From an uncultured Clostridia bacterium (GTDB taxonomy: Bacteria; Bacillota; Clostridia; Lachnospirales; CAG-274), in assembly GCA_944384235.1 (NCBI GenBank), contig CALWSP010000017.1, forward strand, positions 34,707 through 98,706: 64,000 nt of DNA. The letters are read 5' to 3'. Made by a program: the position numbers and the translations under genes. This document shows, in pieces, positions 51,626 through 61,080 of the stretch (the first letter of the stretch is position 1; every line of letters begins with the position of its first letter). Below the pieces are notes generated by a model that saw only the letters and a list, made by a program, of their open reading frames with translations, had not been told where the DNA came from and did not search any database.

Positions 51626-52477
51626 TTAAACCAATGTTAAAGATTTTAACTCCCTTTCTATATCTTCTTTTTTTACTGTGTTTAGAGCAGAAATATAGCC
51701 TGAATTTGCTTTTTCTAAACATTTTTTAGCGTTTTCAAAATCACCTTTTGATTTATATATTTTGCCTAAAAAAAACAAGCTTTCTGTCATATTTTCTCTA
51801 AATGAAAGAGCTTTTTTAAAATAAGTTTCAGCTTTTTCAAAGTCGTTTTTTGCCAAATAAATTTGGCCTAAATTATCCCAAGCTGGGGCATATTCTGGGT
51901 TATCTTTTAAAGCGTCGTTTGTTAAAGCTTCAGCTTTTTCAAGGTCGTTTTTTAAAAGATGGAAATATGCAAGAGTTGTTAAAGTGTTTGGGTTTATGTA
52001 GTTAAAGTTTTTTTGCAAATTATTTATTGTTTTAATTGCCATATCAATGTCCCCTAAAACCCAATAGCAACTTGAAATTGCAAGAGGGATTAGTTTTTCA
52101 AAAAGGACTTTTGTGTTTATTTTTTCTGCCCTTTGAAAAACACTTAAAGCTTCTTCAGCTCTACCTTCGTGAAGTGCATCTAGAGCGTAGTTATAAAGGG
52201 CTTTTACATTTCTTGTTTTTCTTTTAACAGCAATTTGATAGAACTTTTTTGCTTTATCTGGCTTTCTTATGAAGTAGTAGAAGTTGCCTATCATACCTAA
52301 AACATAGTTATGGCAGAAAATGGCACTTAAAATTAAATAGAGGAAAAAAGCTGGAATTAAATAAATTTCAGACATTTGTTTTAAATGGACTAAAATTATG
52401 AAAGCAAGCATCATATAGCCTAAAAACATATACTTCCAATATTTAACTAGGTCAATTTTTTGTTGTTTTTTTTGCAT
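51626..52477 (-). CDS. Membrane-anchored TPR protein
   Basis: About 283 residues: a Lys/Gln-rich N-terminus, two or three transmembrane helices (~15-75) and then at least five tetratricopeptide repeats (~85-265), e.g. AWDNLGQIYLAKNDFEKAETYFKKAL. Likely a protein-interaction scaffold at the membrane. The frame stays open upstream to 52633 inside the flavin reductase gene, but the extension is a shadow. ATG 52477 has a GGAAG ribosome binding site and begins the Lys-rich sequence. It overlaps the flavin reductase by 26 bases across two A8 runs. Confidence 0.82.
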   Translation of the reverse strand: MQKKQQKIDLVKYWKYMFLGYMMLAFIILVHLKQMSEIYLIPAFFLYLILSAIFCHNYVLGMIGNFYYFIRKPDKAKKFYQIAVKRKTRNVKALYNYALDALHEGRAEEALSVFQRAEKINTKVLFEKLIPLAISSCYWVLGDIDMAIKTINNLQKNFNYINPNTLTTLAYFHLLKNDLEKAEALTNDALKDNPEYAPAWDNLGQIYLAKNDFEKAETYFKKALSFRENMTESLFFLGKIYKSKGDFENAKKCLEKANSGYISALNTVKKEDIERELKSLTLV

Positions 52478-53051
52478 TTTTTTTCTTCCTTTTCTTTTTT
52501 TGAACTGAGTAGCCAAATTTCCCAAAGTTTTTTCCAAGGCCATAGTATTGACCGTGGGAGTAGCATATTGGGTTTGATTTTTCAAAGTTAAATTTTCCGC
52601 TTTTATCCATATATTTTTCATCGGCTTGAACACAAACTACTTCTGCTAAAAACATATGGTGTGAGCCTAACTCAACTATTTCTTTTACTTTACATTCTAT
52701 TGAAATTGGGCTTTCTTCGATTATAGGGCAGTTTACCTTTTGTGCCTTACCCTTTGTTAAAGACATTTCTTTAAATTTATCATAGTCTTTTCCGCTTCTA
52801 ACTCCGCACCAATCCGTAGCTTTTGCTAGAGCTTGTGTTGTGACATTTATTACAAATTCGCCACTTTCTTTAATTAAGTTGTAGGAATGTCTTTCTGGCC
52901 TAACTGAAATATATGTCATTGCTGGGTTTGTGTTTATTGTGCCTGTCCAGGCTATTGTTATTATGTTGCTATTTTCATAACTTCCACAGCTGACCATAAC
53001 AACTGGCACTGGGTAGAGTATTGTTCCAGGTTTCCAAATTTGTTTTGACAT
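52452..53051 (-). CDS. Flavin reductase family protein
   Basis: A 199-residue FMN-binding split-barrel protein of the flavin reductase (DIM6/NTAB) family. VVMVSCGSYENSNIITIAWTG, then MTYISVRPERHSYNLI and the GEFVINVTT core are typical. In anaerobes these proteins are often flavoredoxin-like electron carriers. The last ~20 residues are a Lys-rich tail encoded by A tracts that overlaps the TPR gene start. AGGTG precedes the ATG. Confidence 0.87.
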   Translation of the reverse strand: MSKQIWKPGTILYPVPVVMVSCGSYENSNIITIAWTGTINTNPAMTYISVRPERHSYNLIKESGEFVINVTTQALAKATDWCGVRSGKDYDKFKEMSLTKGKAQKVNCPIIEESPISIECKVKEIVELGSHHMFLAEVVCVQADEKYMDKSGKFNFEKSNPICYSHGQYYGLGKNFGKFGYSVQKKKRKKKNAKKTTKN

Positions 53052-53171
53052 TTCACACCTCCAAAGAGTTTATTGATATATTATACAATATTTTTTTTAC
53101 ATTTTCAATTGATATTATAATAATAAAATGTTAAAATAATATTTAAGAATTTTGAAAAGGATTTGGAGAAT

Positions 53172-54527
53172 ATGAATTTACCACAAGAGTATTTAGATAA
53201 AATGCAGAAATTGCTCGGAAACGAGTTTGAAGCTTATTTAGAAAGTTTTAACGAAAAAAGGCTTTATGGGCTTAGAGTGAACACTTTAAAAGTTGAGGTT
53301 GAAAAGTTTAAACAAATGGTTGATTGGGAGCTTGAAAGTGTGCCTTGGTGCAAAGAGGGGTTTTACTACAACGGCGAAGAAGTTAGGCCTGCTAAGCACC
53401 CTTTTTATTCCTGTGGGCTTTTTTATATTCAAGAGCCATCTGCTATGTCAACTGGTGCTATAATTCCTATTGAGCCTTATGACAGGGTTTTAGATATGTG
53501 CGCTGCTCCTGGTGGAAAAAGCACTCAAGTTGCCGCAAAGCTTCAAGGCAAAGGTATAATTATGTCAAATGACATTAGCAGCTCAAGGTGTATGGCTCTT
53601 TTAAAAAACATTGAGCTTAACGGCGTTAAAAACGCTATTATAACAAACGAAGAACCTAGCAAGCTTGCCGAAAAATTTGAGGGCTTTTTTAACAAAATTA
53701 TTGTGGACGCTCCTTGTAGTGGCGAGGGTATGTTCCGTAAAGACGAAGCTTCTATTAAAAGCTGGGAAACTCACAAAACTGATTTTTGCTGTTCTTTACA
53801 AAGGGAAATTTTAAAAGCAGCAGCTAAACTTTTAGCTAACGACGGAATTATTGCCTATTCTACTTGCACCTTTGCTCCAGAAGAGGACGAGGGAATGATT
53901 ATGGAGTTTTTAAGTGAAAACCCTGAATTTGAAATTTTAGATTTTGACAAGTCAGCTGGTTTTTCAAAAGGTAGAGTGGACTGGGTTGAAAACGGCATAC
54001 CTGAGCTTGAAAAATGTGGCCGTCTTATGCCATACAAAATTAAAGGCGAGGGGCATTTCCTTTGTTTACTTCACAAAAAGGGCGAAGAAAAGCCTTTTGA
54101 TGTTAAAAAGGACAAAGTTGCTGACAAAAAGCTTTTAAAAGATTATTTTGAGTTTTGCAAAAAATACCTTAACATTGAAATTAACGAAAATTTAGTTTTA
54201 CACAAAGAAAGCCTTTTTTCTGTGCCTTACTGCCTTGATTTAAGCAGAATAAGAGTTAAAAGAAGCGGGCTTTATTTAGGCGAGTGCAAAAAGAACAGGT
54301 TTGAACCTAGCCAAGCCTTTGCTATGAGTTTGAAAAAAGAAGATGTTAAAATTAGCATAGATTTTGACTTAGAGGACGAAAGGCTTTCTAGATATATGAA
54401 AGGGGAAAGCTTTAATGTGGACTGTGAGGACGGCTGGGCTCTTGTTTTAGTTAAAGGTTTCCCTCTTGGCTGGGGCAAAGTTCAAAAGGGAAGATTGAAA
54501 AACAAATATTTGCCATCTTGGATTTAG
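53172..54527 (+). CDS. RsmF/NOL1-NOP2-Sun family RNA m5C methyltransferase
   Basis: A 451-residue SAM-dependent RNA cytosine-5 methyltransferase. The SAM motif DMCAAPGGKSTQVAAKL (~112-128), the catalytic-Cys motif VDAPCSGEGMFRKD (~178-191) and the second Cys in YSTCTFAPEED (~229-239) are intact. The C-terminal ~150 residues match the RsmF/YebU type extension that recognises 16S rRNA. The frame opens at TTG 53163, but ATG 53172 after TTGGAG is preferred. It is followed after 12 bases by the YgiQ gene. Confidence 0.92.
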   Translation: MNLPQEYLDKMQKLLGNEFEAYLESFNEKRLYGLRVNTLKVEVEKFKQMVDWELESVPWCKEGFYYNGEEVRPAKHPFYSCGLFYIQEPSAMSTGAIIPIEPYDRVLDMCAAPGGKSTQVAAKLQGKGIIMSNDISSSRCMALLKNIELNGVKNAIITNEEPSKLAEKFEGFFNKIIVDAPCSGEGMFRKDEASIKSWETHKTDFCCSLQREILKAAAKLLANDGIIAYSTCTFAPEEDEGMIMEFLSENPEFEILDFDKSAGFSKGRVDWVENGIPELEKCGRLMPYKIKGEGHFLCLLHKKGEEKPFDVKKDKVADKKLLKDYFEFCKKYLNIEINENLVLHKESLFSVPYCLDLSRIRVKRSGLYLGECKKNRFEPSQAFAMSLKKEDVKISIDFDLEDERLSRYMKGESFNVDCEDGWALVLVKGFPLGWGKVQKGRLKNKYLPSWI

Positions 54528-54539
54528 AAAGGATTTAAA

Positions 54540-56471
54540 ATGGATTTTTTACCTGTAAGTGTTGAAGAAATGAAAAAAAGAGGCTGGGAACAGCCAGACT
54601 TTATATATGTATCTGGCGATGCTTATGTTGACCACCCATCTTTTGGAGCTGCTATTATTACAAGAATGCTTGAAAGCAAGGGATACAAGGTGTGTTTTAT
54701 AAGCCAGCCTAACTGGAGAGATACAAAAGATTTTATGCGTTTTGGAAAGCCTAGGCTTGCTTTCCTTGTTAGCGGAGGAAACATTGACTCAATGGTGAAC
54801 CACTATTCTGTTGCTAAAAAGAAAAGGGACAAAGACCTTTACTCCCCTGGAGGAGAGGGTGGACACAGGCCAGACAGAGCAACCATTGTTTATTGCCAGA
54901 AAATTAGAGAGGCTTATGGAAACGAAGTTGATATTTTAATTGGCGGAATTGAGGCAAGTTTAAGAAGACTATCCCACTACGACTATTGGGACAACAAGGT
55001 TAGAAGGTCTATTTTGTTAGACTCTCAAGCTGATTTGCTTATGTTTGGAATGGGTGAGCACCAAATTGTTGAAGTTGCTGAAGCTTTAGATAGCGGGCTT
55101 AAAGCAAAGGACATTACATTTATTAGAGGAACTGTTTACAAGGCTAAAAACTTAGAAAACATTTACGAAGATTATGTTGAGCTTCCTCATTTTAAAATTA
55201 GCTCAAAGGACAAAAGGGCTTATGCTGAGGGGTTTTTAAAGCAATATGAAAACACTGACGCTATTACTGCAAAAATTGTTGTAGAGCCATACAACGATTG
55301 TTATGTTATTCAAAACAAGCCTTCTTTGCCTTTAACTCAATCTGAATTTGATTACAGCTATGGTTTGCCTTATATGCGAAACTACCACCCAATGTATGAA
55401 GAAAAAGGCGGAATTCCTGCAATTGAGGAAGTTAAGTTTAGCATTATAAGCAACAGAGGCTGTTTTGGAAGTTGTAACTTTTGTGCTTTAGCTTTCCATC
55501 AAGGCAGAGTTATTCAGGCTAGAAGCCACCAGTCTATTATGAGAGAGGCTGAAAAAATTGTTTGGGAGCCAGATTTTAAGGGGTATATACACGATGTTGG
55601 CGGGCCAACAGCAAACTTTAGACAGCCAGCTTGCCAAAAGCAATTAACAAAAGGGGCTTGCAAGGACAAACAATGTCTTTTCCCTAAGCCTTGTAAGGCT
55701 ATGAAAGTTGACCATTCAGACTATGTTAGCCTTTTAAAGAAGTTAAGAGAAATTCCTAGAGTTAAAAAAGTTTTTGTTAGGTCTGGAATTAGATACGATT
55801 ACTTAATTGAGGACAAAGACGAAACTTTCTTTTATGAGCTTTTGAAAAATCACGTTAGTGGGCAGTTAAAAGTTGCTCCAGAGCATATTGTTCCTAGAGT
55901 TTTAAACAAAATGGGAAAGCCTTCAAGAGAAATTTACGACAGGTTTACAAAGAGATATTACGAAATAAACAAGGAGATTAACAAGGAACAATATTTAGTT
56001 CCTTACCTTATGAGTTCCCACCCAGGAAGTGATTTAAAGGCGGCTATTGAGCTTGCTGAGTATTTAAGGGACTTAGGCTATATGCCAGAGCAGGTGCAGG
56101 ATTTTTACCCAACGCCTGGAACTTTATCAACTTGTATGTTCTACACTGGCCTTGACCCAAGAGATATGACTGAGGTTTATGTTCCAAAAACTCCTCACGA
56201 AAAGGCTATGCAAAGAGCTTTAATTCAATACAGGCTTCCTAGAAACTACGACCTTGTTTACGAGGCTTTAACAAAGGCTAACAGACAAGACCTTATTGGC
56301 TACGACAAAAAGTGTTTAATTAGGCCAAAAAGAGATGAAAGAAGGTTTGAAAAGGGCTTAAACAAAGGCACAAACAAAGAGTTTACAAAAAAAGGTGGCA
56401 AAACAAAGGAAAACAAAAACTCTAGAAAGAAAAAGACCCTTAGAAACGTTCACAAGAAAAAGGGAAAGTAA
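54540..56471 (+). CDS. YgiQ family radical SAM protein
   Basis: A 643-residue member of the YgiQ family (UPF0313). The N-terminal B12-binding-like part has [18 protein letters not shown] and [12 protein letters not shown]; the radical-SAM cluster motif is [10 protein letters not shown] (~308-317), and the conserved [14 protein letters not shown] lies near 520. The last ~45 residues are very basic (Lys/Asn/Arg-rich), perhaps for RNA contact. Function remains unknown in the literature I recall. It overlaps nothing but abuts the next gene without a gap. Confidence 0.92.
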   Translation: MDFLPVSVEEMKKRGWEQPDFIYVSGDAYVDHPSFGAAIITRMLESKGYKVCFISQPNWRDTKDFMRFGKPRLAFLVSGGNIDSMVNHYSVAKKKRDKDLYSPGGEGGHRPDRATIVYCQKIREAYGNEVDILIGGIEASLRRLSHYDYWDNKVRRSILLDSQADLLMFGMGEHQIVEVAEALDSGLKAKDITFIRGTVYKAKNLENIYEDYVELPHFKISSKDKRAYAEGFLKQYENTDAITAKIVVEPYNDCYVIQNKPSLPLTQSEFDYSYGLPYMRNYHPMYEEKGGIPAIEEVKFSIISNRGCFGSCNFCALAFHQGRVIQARSHQSIMREAEKIVWEPDFKGYIHDVGGPTANFRQPACQKQLTKGACKDKQCLFPKPCKAMKVDHSDYVSLLKKLREIPRVKKVFVRSGIRYDYLIEDKDETFFYELLKNHVSGQLKVAPEHIVPRVLNKMGKPSREIYDRFTKRYYEINKEINKEQYLVPYLMSSHPGSDLKAAIELAEYLRDLGYMPEQVQDFYPTPGTLSTCMFYTGLDPRDMTEVYVPKTPHEKAMQRALIQYRLPRNYDLVYEALTKANRQDLIGYDKKCLIRPKRDERRFEKGLNKGTNKEFTKKGGKTKENKNSRKKKTLRNVHKKKGK

Positions 56472-57569
56472 ATGGTTAAGTTTTTAAAAAATGAAATAGT
56501 TTTTGTTGTGGCCACAATTTGTGCTTTAATTTCAATGTTTTTTGTGCCACCTAGTTTAGATTATTTTTCTTACATTGATTTTAACACAATTTGTCTTTTG
56601 TTTTCTCTTATGTTTATTGTGGCTGGTTTTTCGAAAATTGGTGCAATGACAAGCCTTGCAAAGTTCCTAATTAAAAAGGCAAGCTCAACTAGAACGTTAG
56701 TTTTTGTTCTTTTGGCTATGTGCTTTTTTTCCTCAATGGTTATTACAAACGATGTTGCACTTATTACTTTTGTTCCTCTTGCAATATCTGTTCTTAAGAT
56801 GTGCAAAAAAGAAAAGCTAATTATATATGTTGTTGTTTTGCAAAGCATTTTTGCAAACTTAGGCAGCTCCTTAACACCTATGGGCAACCCACAAAATTTA
56901 TATCTTTACAATTTTTATGAGCTTGATTTTATAAATTTTATTTTAATTACTTTGCCCATTATTATAATTAGTTTTTTATTAATGGTTTTATCAAGTGTTA
57001 TAACAAAAAAAGAAAAGCTGGATTTTGAGTTTGAAAAAGAAGATGGCTTTAAACCTTGTTTAGATTTTTATATTTTTTTAGCTTTAGCTTTTGTTGCTAT
57101 TTTAGCTGTTTTAAAAGTTTTTAACAATTTTTTGGTTTTAGGCTTTTGTCTTTTATACGGGCTTGTTTTTAAAAGGGAAATAGTTAAAAAAGTTGATTAT
57201 ATGCTACTTTTAACTTTTTGTAGTTTTTTTATATTTGTTGGAAACATTGAAAAAATTGAATTTATTAGGCAAGTTTTTTCTTCTCTTGTTTCTGGAAGAG
57301 AATTTTTAGTTTCAATTGTGCTTAGCCAATTTATTAGCAATGTTCCTGCTAGTATAATGTTAAGTGGGTTTACAAACAACTTTGAAAGCCTTATTTTAGG
57401 CGTTAATGTAGGCGGGCTTGGAAGCCTTGTGGCTTCTTTAGCAAGCCTTATATCTTTTAAAATTTATTCTCAGGCAGAAGGGGCTAACAGCAAAAAATAT
57501 TTATTAACTTTCACTCTTTATAGCATAGGTTTTTTAGCTGTTATTTGTTTATTTTTTAAAATACTTTAA
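56472..57569 (+). CDS. SLC13/ArsB-type anion transporter
   Basis: A 365-residue integral membrane protein with about ten helices, of the ion-transporter superfamily that includes ArsB, CitM and NhaD. It shows MVITNDVALITFVPLAI (~85-101) and SNVPASIMLSGF in the second half, the two pseudo-symmetrical loop motifs, plus LGSSLTPMGNPQNLYLY. The GNPQN sequence is typical of this family. The ion is unknown. It starts at the base after the ygiQ stop. Confidence 0.85.
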   Translation: MVKFLKNEIVFVVATICALISMFFVPPSLDYFSYIDFNTICLLFSLMFIVAGFSKIGAMTSLAKFLIKKASSTRTLVFVLLAMCFFSSMVITNDVALITFVPLAISVLKMCKKEKLIIYVVVLQSIFANLGSSLTPMGNPQNLYLYNFYELDFINFILITLPIIIISFLLMVLSSVITKKEKLDFEFEKEDGFKPCLDFYIFLALAFVAILAVLKVFNNFLVLGFCLLYGLVFKREIVKKVDYMLLLTFCSFFIFVGNIEKIEFIRQVFSSLVSGREFLVSIVLSQFISNVPASIMLSGFTNNFESLILGVNVGGLGSLVASLASLISFKIYSQAEGANSKKYLLTFTLYSIGFLAVICLFFKIL

Positions 57570-57577
57570 TACTTTAC

Positions 57578-57606
57578 TTGACAAAACTATTAAAGTGTGT
57601 TATATT
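57578..57606 (+). promoter_or_regulatory. Promoter of the amino-acid ABC operon
   Basis: TTGACA (57578-57583) and TATATT (57601-57606) with a 17-base spacer, 32 bases before the binding-protein ATG. Confidence 0.82.
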
Positions 57607-57638
57607 ATTTTTAAAGTGATTAAAAAGGAGCGGGTAAA

Positions 57639-58427
57639 ATGAAAAAGATATTAAGTTTAGTTTTAGTTTTAATTTTTTGTATAGCTATGGTGGGCTGTGG
57701 AAGTGGAAATCAAAATCAAGAGCAAGTTAAAAAGGACGAAAACACTATTGTTATTGGCCTTGACGACAGCTTCCCACCTATGGGATATAGAAACGAAAAC
57801 AACGAAATTGTTGGTTTTGACATTGATTTAGCTAAGGCTTGTGCTGAAAAGATGGGCGTTGAAGTTGTTTTTCAGCCAATAGCTTGGGACAGCAAGGAGC
57901 TTGAGCTTAACTCTGGCAAAATTGACCTTATTTGGAACGGTTTTTCAATTAGCGAGGAAAGGTTAGCGTCAATGGACTTTACTAAGCCTTACCTTAACAA
58001 CAATATGGTTATTGTTGTTGGAAAAGACTCTAAAATAATTAACAAGGGAATGCTTGAGGGAGCTTCTGTTGGCGTGCAGGACGGCTCAACTGCTTTAGAT
58101 TGCGCTGAAAAAGACGAAATTTCTAAAAAGTTTAACTCTTTAAACACTTACGACAACAACGTTATGGCTTTTAACGACCTTGAAATAGGCAGGCTTGACG
58201 CAGTTGTTGTGGACGAAGTGGTAGCACGTTTTTACATAGCAAACAACAGCGACAAGGGCTTTAACATTTTAAAAGAAAACTTTGGTTCAGAAGAATATGC
58301 TGTTGCTGCTAAAAAAGGAAACACAGAGCTTATTGAAAAGCTTCAAGTGGCTTTAGATGAGCTTTACAGCGACGGAAGCGCTGAAAACATTGCTAAAAAA
58401 TGGTTTGGCGAAAGTTTTACCTTTTAA
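57639..58427 (+). CDS. Amino-acid ABC transporter substrate-binding lipoprotein
   Basis: A 262-residue periplasmic-binding-protein-fold lipoprotein. The signal peptide ends in MVGC (Cys ~20), followed by a Gln/Asn-rich linker and the family-3 solute-binding domain: IGLDDSFPPMGYRNENNEIVGFDIDLAKA, FSISEERLASMDFTKPY, and the conserved GSTA after VGVQD. It probably binds a polar or cationic amino acid. Starts the three-gene ABC operon. Confidence 0.92.
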   Translation: MKKILSLVLVLIFCIAMVGCGSGNQNQEQVKKDENTIVIGLDDSFPPMGYRNENNEIVGFDIDLAKACAEKMGVEVVFQPIAWDSKELELNSGKIDLIWNGFSISEERLASMDFTKPYLNNNMVIVVGKDSKIINKGMLEGASVGVQDGSTALDCAEKDEISKKFNSLNTYDNNVMAFNDLEIGRLDAVVVDEVVARFYIANNSDKGFNILKENFGSEEYAVAAKKGNTELIEKLQVALDELYSDGSAENIAKKWFGESFTF

Positions 58428-58447
58428 TTAAATAAAGGGGAGTTATT

Positions 58448-59110
58448 ATGGAAAGTTCAAATTGGGTTTTTGAAATGTTAAAACAAATGGGGCCAGGGTG
58501 CTTAATTACCTTAAAACTATTTGTTATTACAATTGTTTTATCTATTCCCTTAGGTCTTATAGTTACATTTTTATATATGAGCAAAAACAAGCCTCTTAGC
58601 AAGGCAATTGGAGGGTTCATTCTTTTAATGCGTGGCACTCCTTTGCTTCTTCAAATGTTTTTTGTTTGGTTTGCTTTGCCTATGATACCTTATGTTGGGG
58701 AGTATTTAGAGCTTAAAGACAGGTTTGTTGCTGGTGCAGTTGCTTTTGTTTTAAATTATGCAGCTTATTTTGCTGAAATTTTTAGAGGCGGTATTCTCGC
58801 TATTGACAAAGGGCAATATGAGGCGAGCAAAGTTCTTGGCATTAGCGAGTTAAACACTAAAATTAGAATTGTTTTGCCTCAAATGTTTAGAACTGTTTTG
58901 CCTTCTGTTGCAAACGAAACAATTATACTTTTAAAAGACACAGCTTTAATTTCTTCTTTAGGTGTTGCAGACCTTTTAAACGAAACAAACAAGATTGTGA
59001 ACAGAACTACAAACATAACTGCTTATGTTTTAGCTGCTATTTTATATCTTGTTTTAAGCTATGTTCTTTCAGTTGTTTTTAAAAAGCTAGAAAAGAAGTT
59101 TAGTTTCTAG
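58448..59110 (+). CDS. Amino-acid ABC transporter permease
   Basis: A 220-residue permease of the His/Glu/Gln/Arg/opine family, five helices. [11 protein letters not shown] (~58-68) and the EAA loop [21 protein letters not shown] (~125-145) that contacts the ATPase are clear. A GGGGAG ribosome binding site is used; it lies between the binding protein and the ATPase genes. Confidence 0.94.
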   Translation: MESSNWVFEMLKQMGPGCLITLKLFVITIVLSIPLGLIVTFLYMSKNKPLSKAIGGFILLMRGTPLLLQMFFVWFALPMIPYVGEYLELKDRFVAGAVAFVLNYAAYFAEIFRGGILAIDKGQYEASKVLGISELNTKIRIVLPQMFRTVLPSVANETIILLKDTALISSLGVADLLNETNKIVNRTTNITAYVLAAILYLVLSYVLSVVFKKLEKKFSF

Positions 59111-59123
59111 GAGGGGTCTTTGT

Positions 59124-59870
59124 ATGTATGAAATTGAAGCAATTAATGTTAAAAAAAGTTTTGGAAACTTAGAAGTTTTAAAAGGTGTTAGTTTAAATGT
59201 TAAAAAAGGAGATGTTATTGCCATTTTAGGGCCATCTGGCTCTGGCAAAAGCACTTTTTTAAGAAGCCTTATTGACCTTGAAGAAGTGGACGAGGGGAGC
59301 ATTAAAGTTTGCGGAGAAAGCCTTTGCGAAAATGGAAAATATGTTTCTAAGAAAGAGAAAAACAGAATTTTGTCTAAAATGGGAATGGTTTTCCAGCACT
59401 TTAACCTTTTTCCACATTTAAACATTAAGGAAAACCTTATGCTTTCTCCTCTTTTAAACAAGCAGGCAAGCAAAAAAGAAATTGAAGAACTCGCTTTTGA
59501 AACTCTTAAAACAGTTGGTCTTGAGGACAAAATGTTAGCCAAGCCTTCTGAACTATCTGGCGGGCAAAAGCAGAGAGTTGCAATTGCAAGGGCATTAATG
59601 CGTAAGCCTGAAATTATTTTGTTTGACGAGCCAACTTCAGCCCTTGACCCAGAGCTAACAGGGGAAGTGCTTAGTGTTATGAGTATGCTTGCAAAAGAGG
59701 GGGTTACTATGGTTGTTGTTACCCACGAAATGGGTTTTGCAAGGGAAGTTGCAAACGAAATTGTGTTTATGCACAACGGCGTTGTGCTTGAAAAGGGCAG
59801 CCCTGAAGAAATGTTTAACGGGGCGAAAAACGAAGTTACAAAAGCGTTTTTAAATTCTGTTTTAAAATAA
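59124..59870 (+). CDS. Amino-acid ABC transporter ATP-binding protein
   Basis: A 248-residue GlnQ/HisP-type ATPase: Walker [10 protein letters not shown] (~36-44), the Q-loop in [12 protein letters not shown], signature [15 protein letters not shown] and Walker [15 protein letters not shown]. Last gene of the ABC operon and followed by a bidirectional terminator. Confidence 0.95.
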   Translation: MYEIEAINVKKSFGNLEVLKGVSLNVKKGDVIAILGPSGSGKSTFLRSLIDLEEVDEGSIKVCGESLCENGKYVSKKEKNRILSKMGMVFQHFNLFPHLNIKENLMLSPLLNKQASKKEIEELAFETLKTVGLEDKMLAKPSELSGGQKQRVAIARALMRKPEIILFDEPTSALDPELTGEVLSVMSMLAKEGVTMVVVTHEMGFAREVANEIVFMHNGVVLEKGSPEEMFNGAKNEVTKAFLNSVLK

Positions 59871-59897
59871 AAAAACTGGCTTTACGCCAGTTTTTTT
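59871..59897. terminator. Bidirectional terminator between ABC operon and ctpA
   Basis: AAAAACTGGC pairs with GCCAGTTTTT around TTTAC between convergent genes. Confidence 0.93.
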
Positions 59898-61068
59898 ATT
59901 TTTCAAGAAAGTCAACAGCTGTTAAAAGCTGTGTGTCGTTTTCAAGGTCGTATTCTATGTGGCTACTTGTTAAAGGTGGAATTTCAAAGTCTTTTGGGTT
60001 TTCAACTTCGATGTTTGGGCTTACGCCAACGCCGTCTATACAAACGCCGTTTGGCGTGTAGTATTTTGAAGTTGTGATTTTTAAAGCGCTTCCATCTTTA
60101 AAAGGGTAGGTGCTTTGAACAACGCCTTTTCCATAAGTGTTTTTGCCTATTATAGTGCCTTTTTTAGTGTCTTTTACAGCAGCTGTTAAAAGTTCAGAAG
60201 CTGAGGCACTGTTTTCATTTACTAAAACAGCTAATGGAAGTTCAAGCTCTCCAGCTTTTGACTTTTCATATTCTCTATTGCCGTTTTTATCTTCTGTGTA
60301 GGTTATTGTGCCTTCTGGCAAAATATCATCTGCTATTTTTGAGACTATGTTTAAAAGGCCACCAGGGTTATTTCTTAAGTCAATAATTAAGCTTGAAATG
60401 TTAGACTGTTTTAATTTATCTAGTTCTGTTTTATATTGGTCATAGGTTACAGCCTCAAAGGCGTCTATTTTTAAATAGCCAATTTTTTCATTTATTATGT
60501 TTGATGCAACTGTTGGGACTGAAATTTTTTCTCTTGTTAGAGTTTTTTCAAGTTTTTCCCCGTTTCTATCTATTGTCATTTTAAAGGACGAGCCTTCTTT
60601 TCCTCCTATTAATTCAAGGCACTCTGTGTAGTTATCATAACTTACAGCTGTTCCCTCAACATTTATTATTTTATCCCCAACTAAAAGGCCTGCCTTTTTT
60701 GCTGGGGAGTTTTCATAAATTGAGTGGACATAAATTGAATTATCTTCTTGGTTTATAGAAGTTTTCACGCCTATACCTGAGTAGCTTCCTTCTGTGCTTT
60801 TTTTGAAAGATTCATATTCTGAAGCAGGTATGTAGCGGGAGTATTTATCAGTAGATAGAGCTACAAGGCCTGTATATAAGCCGTCAAAAGCCTTTTCCTT
60901 GTCTATTTTGTCTATATATTTATCTTCTAAAAGAGAGTAAATTGCCTTTGCTTTTGTGATGTAGAAAGAATTTTTTCCAAAATAAGTTGTTAAGCTATTA
61001 ACTAAAAGGCAAAGAGCAAGGGTAGTGGCTACGCCTAAAAAAAAGCCTTTTCTTGCATCATTTTTCAT
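59896..61068 (-). CDS. ctpA: C-terminal processing peptidase, S41 family
   Basis: A 390-residue exported serine protease. N-terminal signal anchor (~8-28), PDZ domain (SGIGVKTSINQEDNSIYVHS through AGLLVGDKIINVEG, ~95-180), then the S41 catalytic domain with IDLRNNPGGLLN, the nucleophile Ser in NENSASASELL (~282-292) and the catalytic Lys in NTYGKGVVQ. It acts outside the membrane on protein C-termini. RBS AGAGGTGG. Twelve bases downstream of the MATE gene, probably co-transcribed with it. Confidence 0.93.
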   Translation of the reverse strand: MKNDARKGFFLGVATTLALCLLVNSLTTYFGKNSFYITKAKAIYSLLEDKYIDKIDKEKAFDGLYTGLVALSTDKYSRYIPASEYESFKKSTEGSYSGIGVKTSINQEDNSIYVHSIYENSPAKKAGLLVGDKIINVEGTAVSYDNYTECLELIGGKEGSSFKMTIDRNGEKLEKTLTREKISVPTVASNIINEKIGYLKIDAFEAVTYDQYKTELDKLKQSNISSLIIDLRNNPGGLLNIVSKIADDILPEGTITYTEDKNGNREYEKSKAGELELPLAVLVNENSASASELLTAAVKDTKKGTIIGKNTYGKGVVQSTYPFKDGSALKITTSKYYTPNGVCIDGVGVSPNIEVENPKDFEIPPLTSSHIEYDLENDTQLLTAVDFLEK

Positions 61069-61080
61069 TAAACCACCTCT

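Noticed and set aside
52478..52633. 52-codon upstream extension of the TPR protein
   Set aside because: It lies wholly inside the flavin reductase gene in another frame; an ATG with GGAAG at 52477 starts the real Lys-rich N-terminus.
59087..59776. 229-codon minus-strand ORF opposite the ABC ATPase gene
   Set aside because: It is antisense to a complete, motif-rich ATPase; Ser/Pro/Leu-rich composition is typical of a shadow frame.
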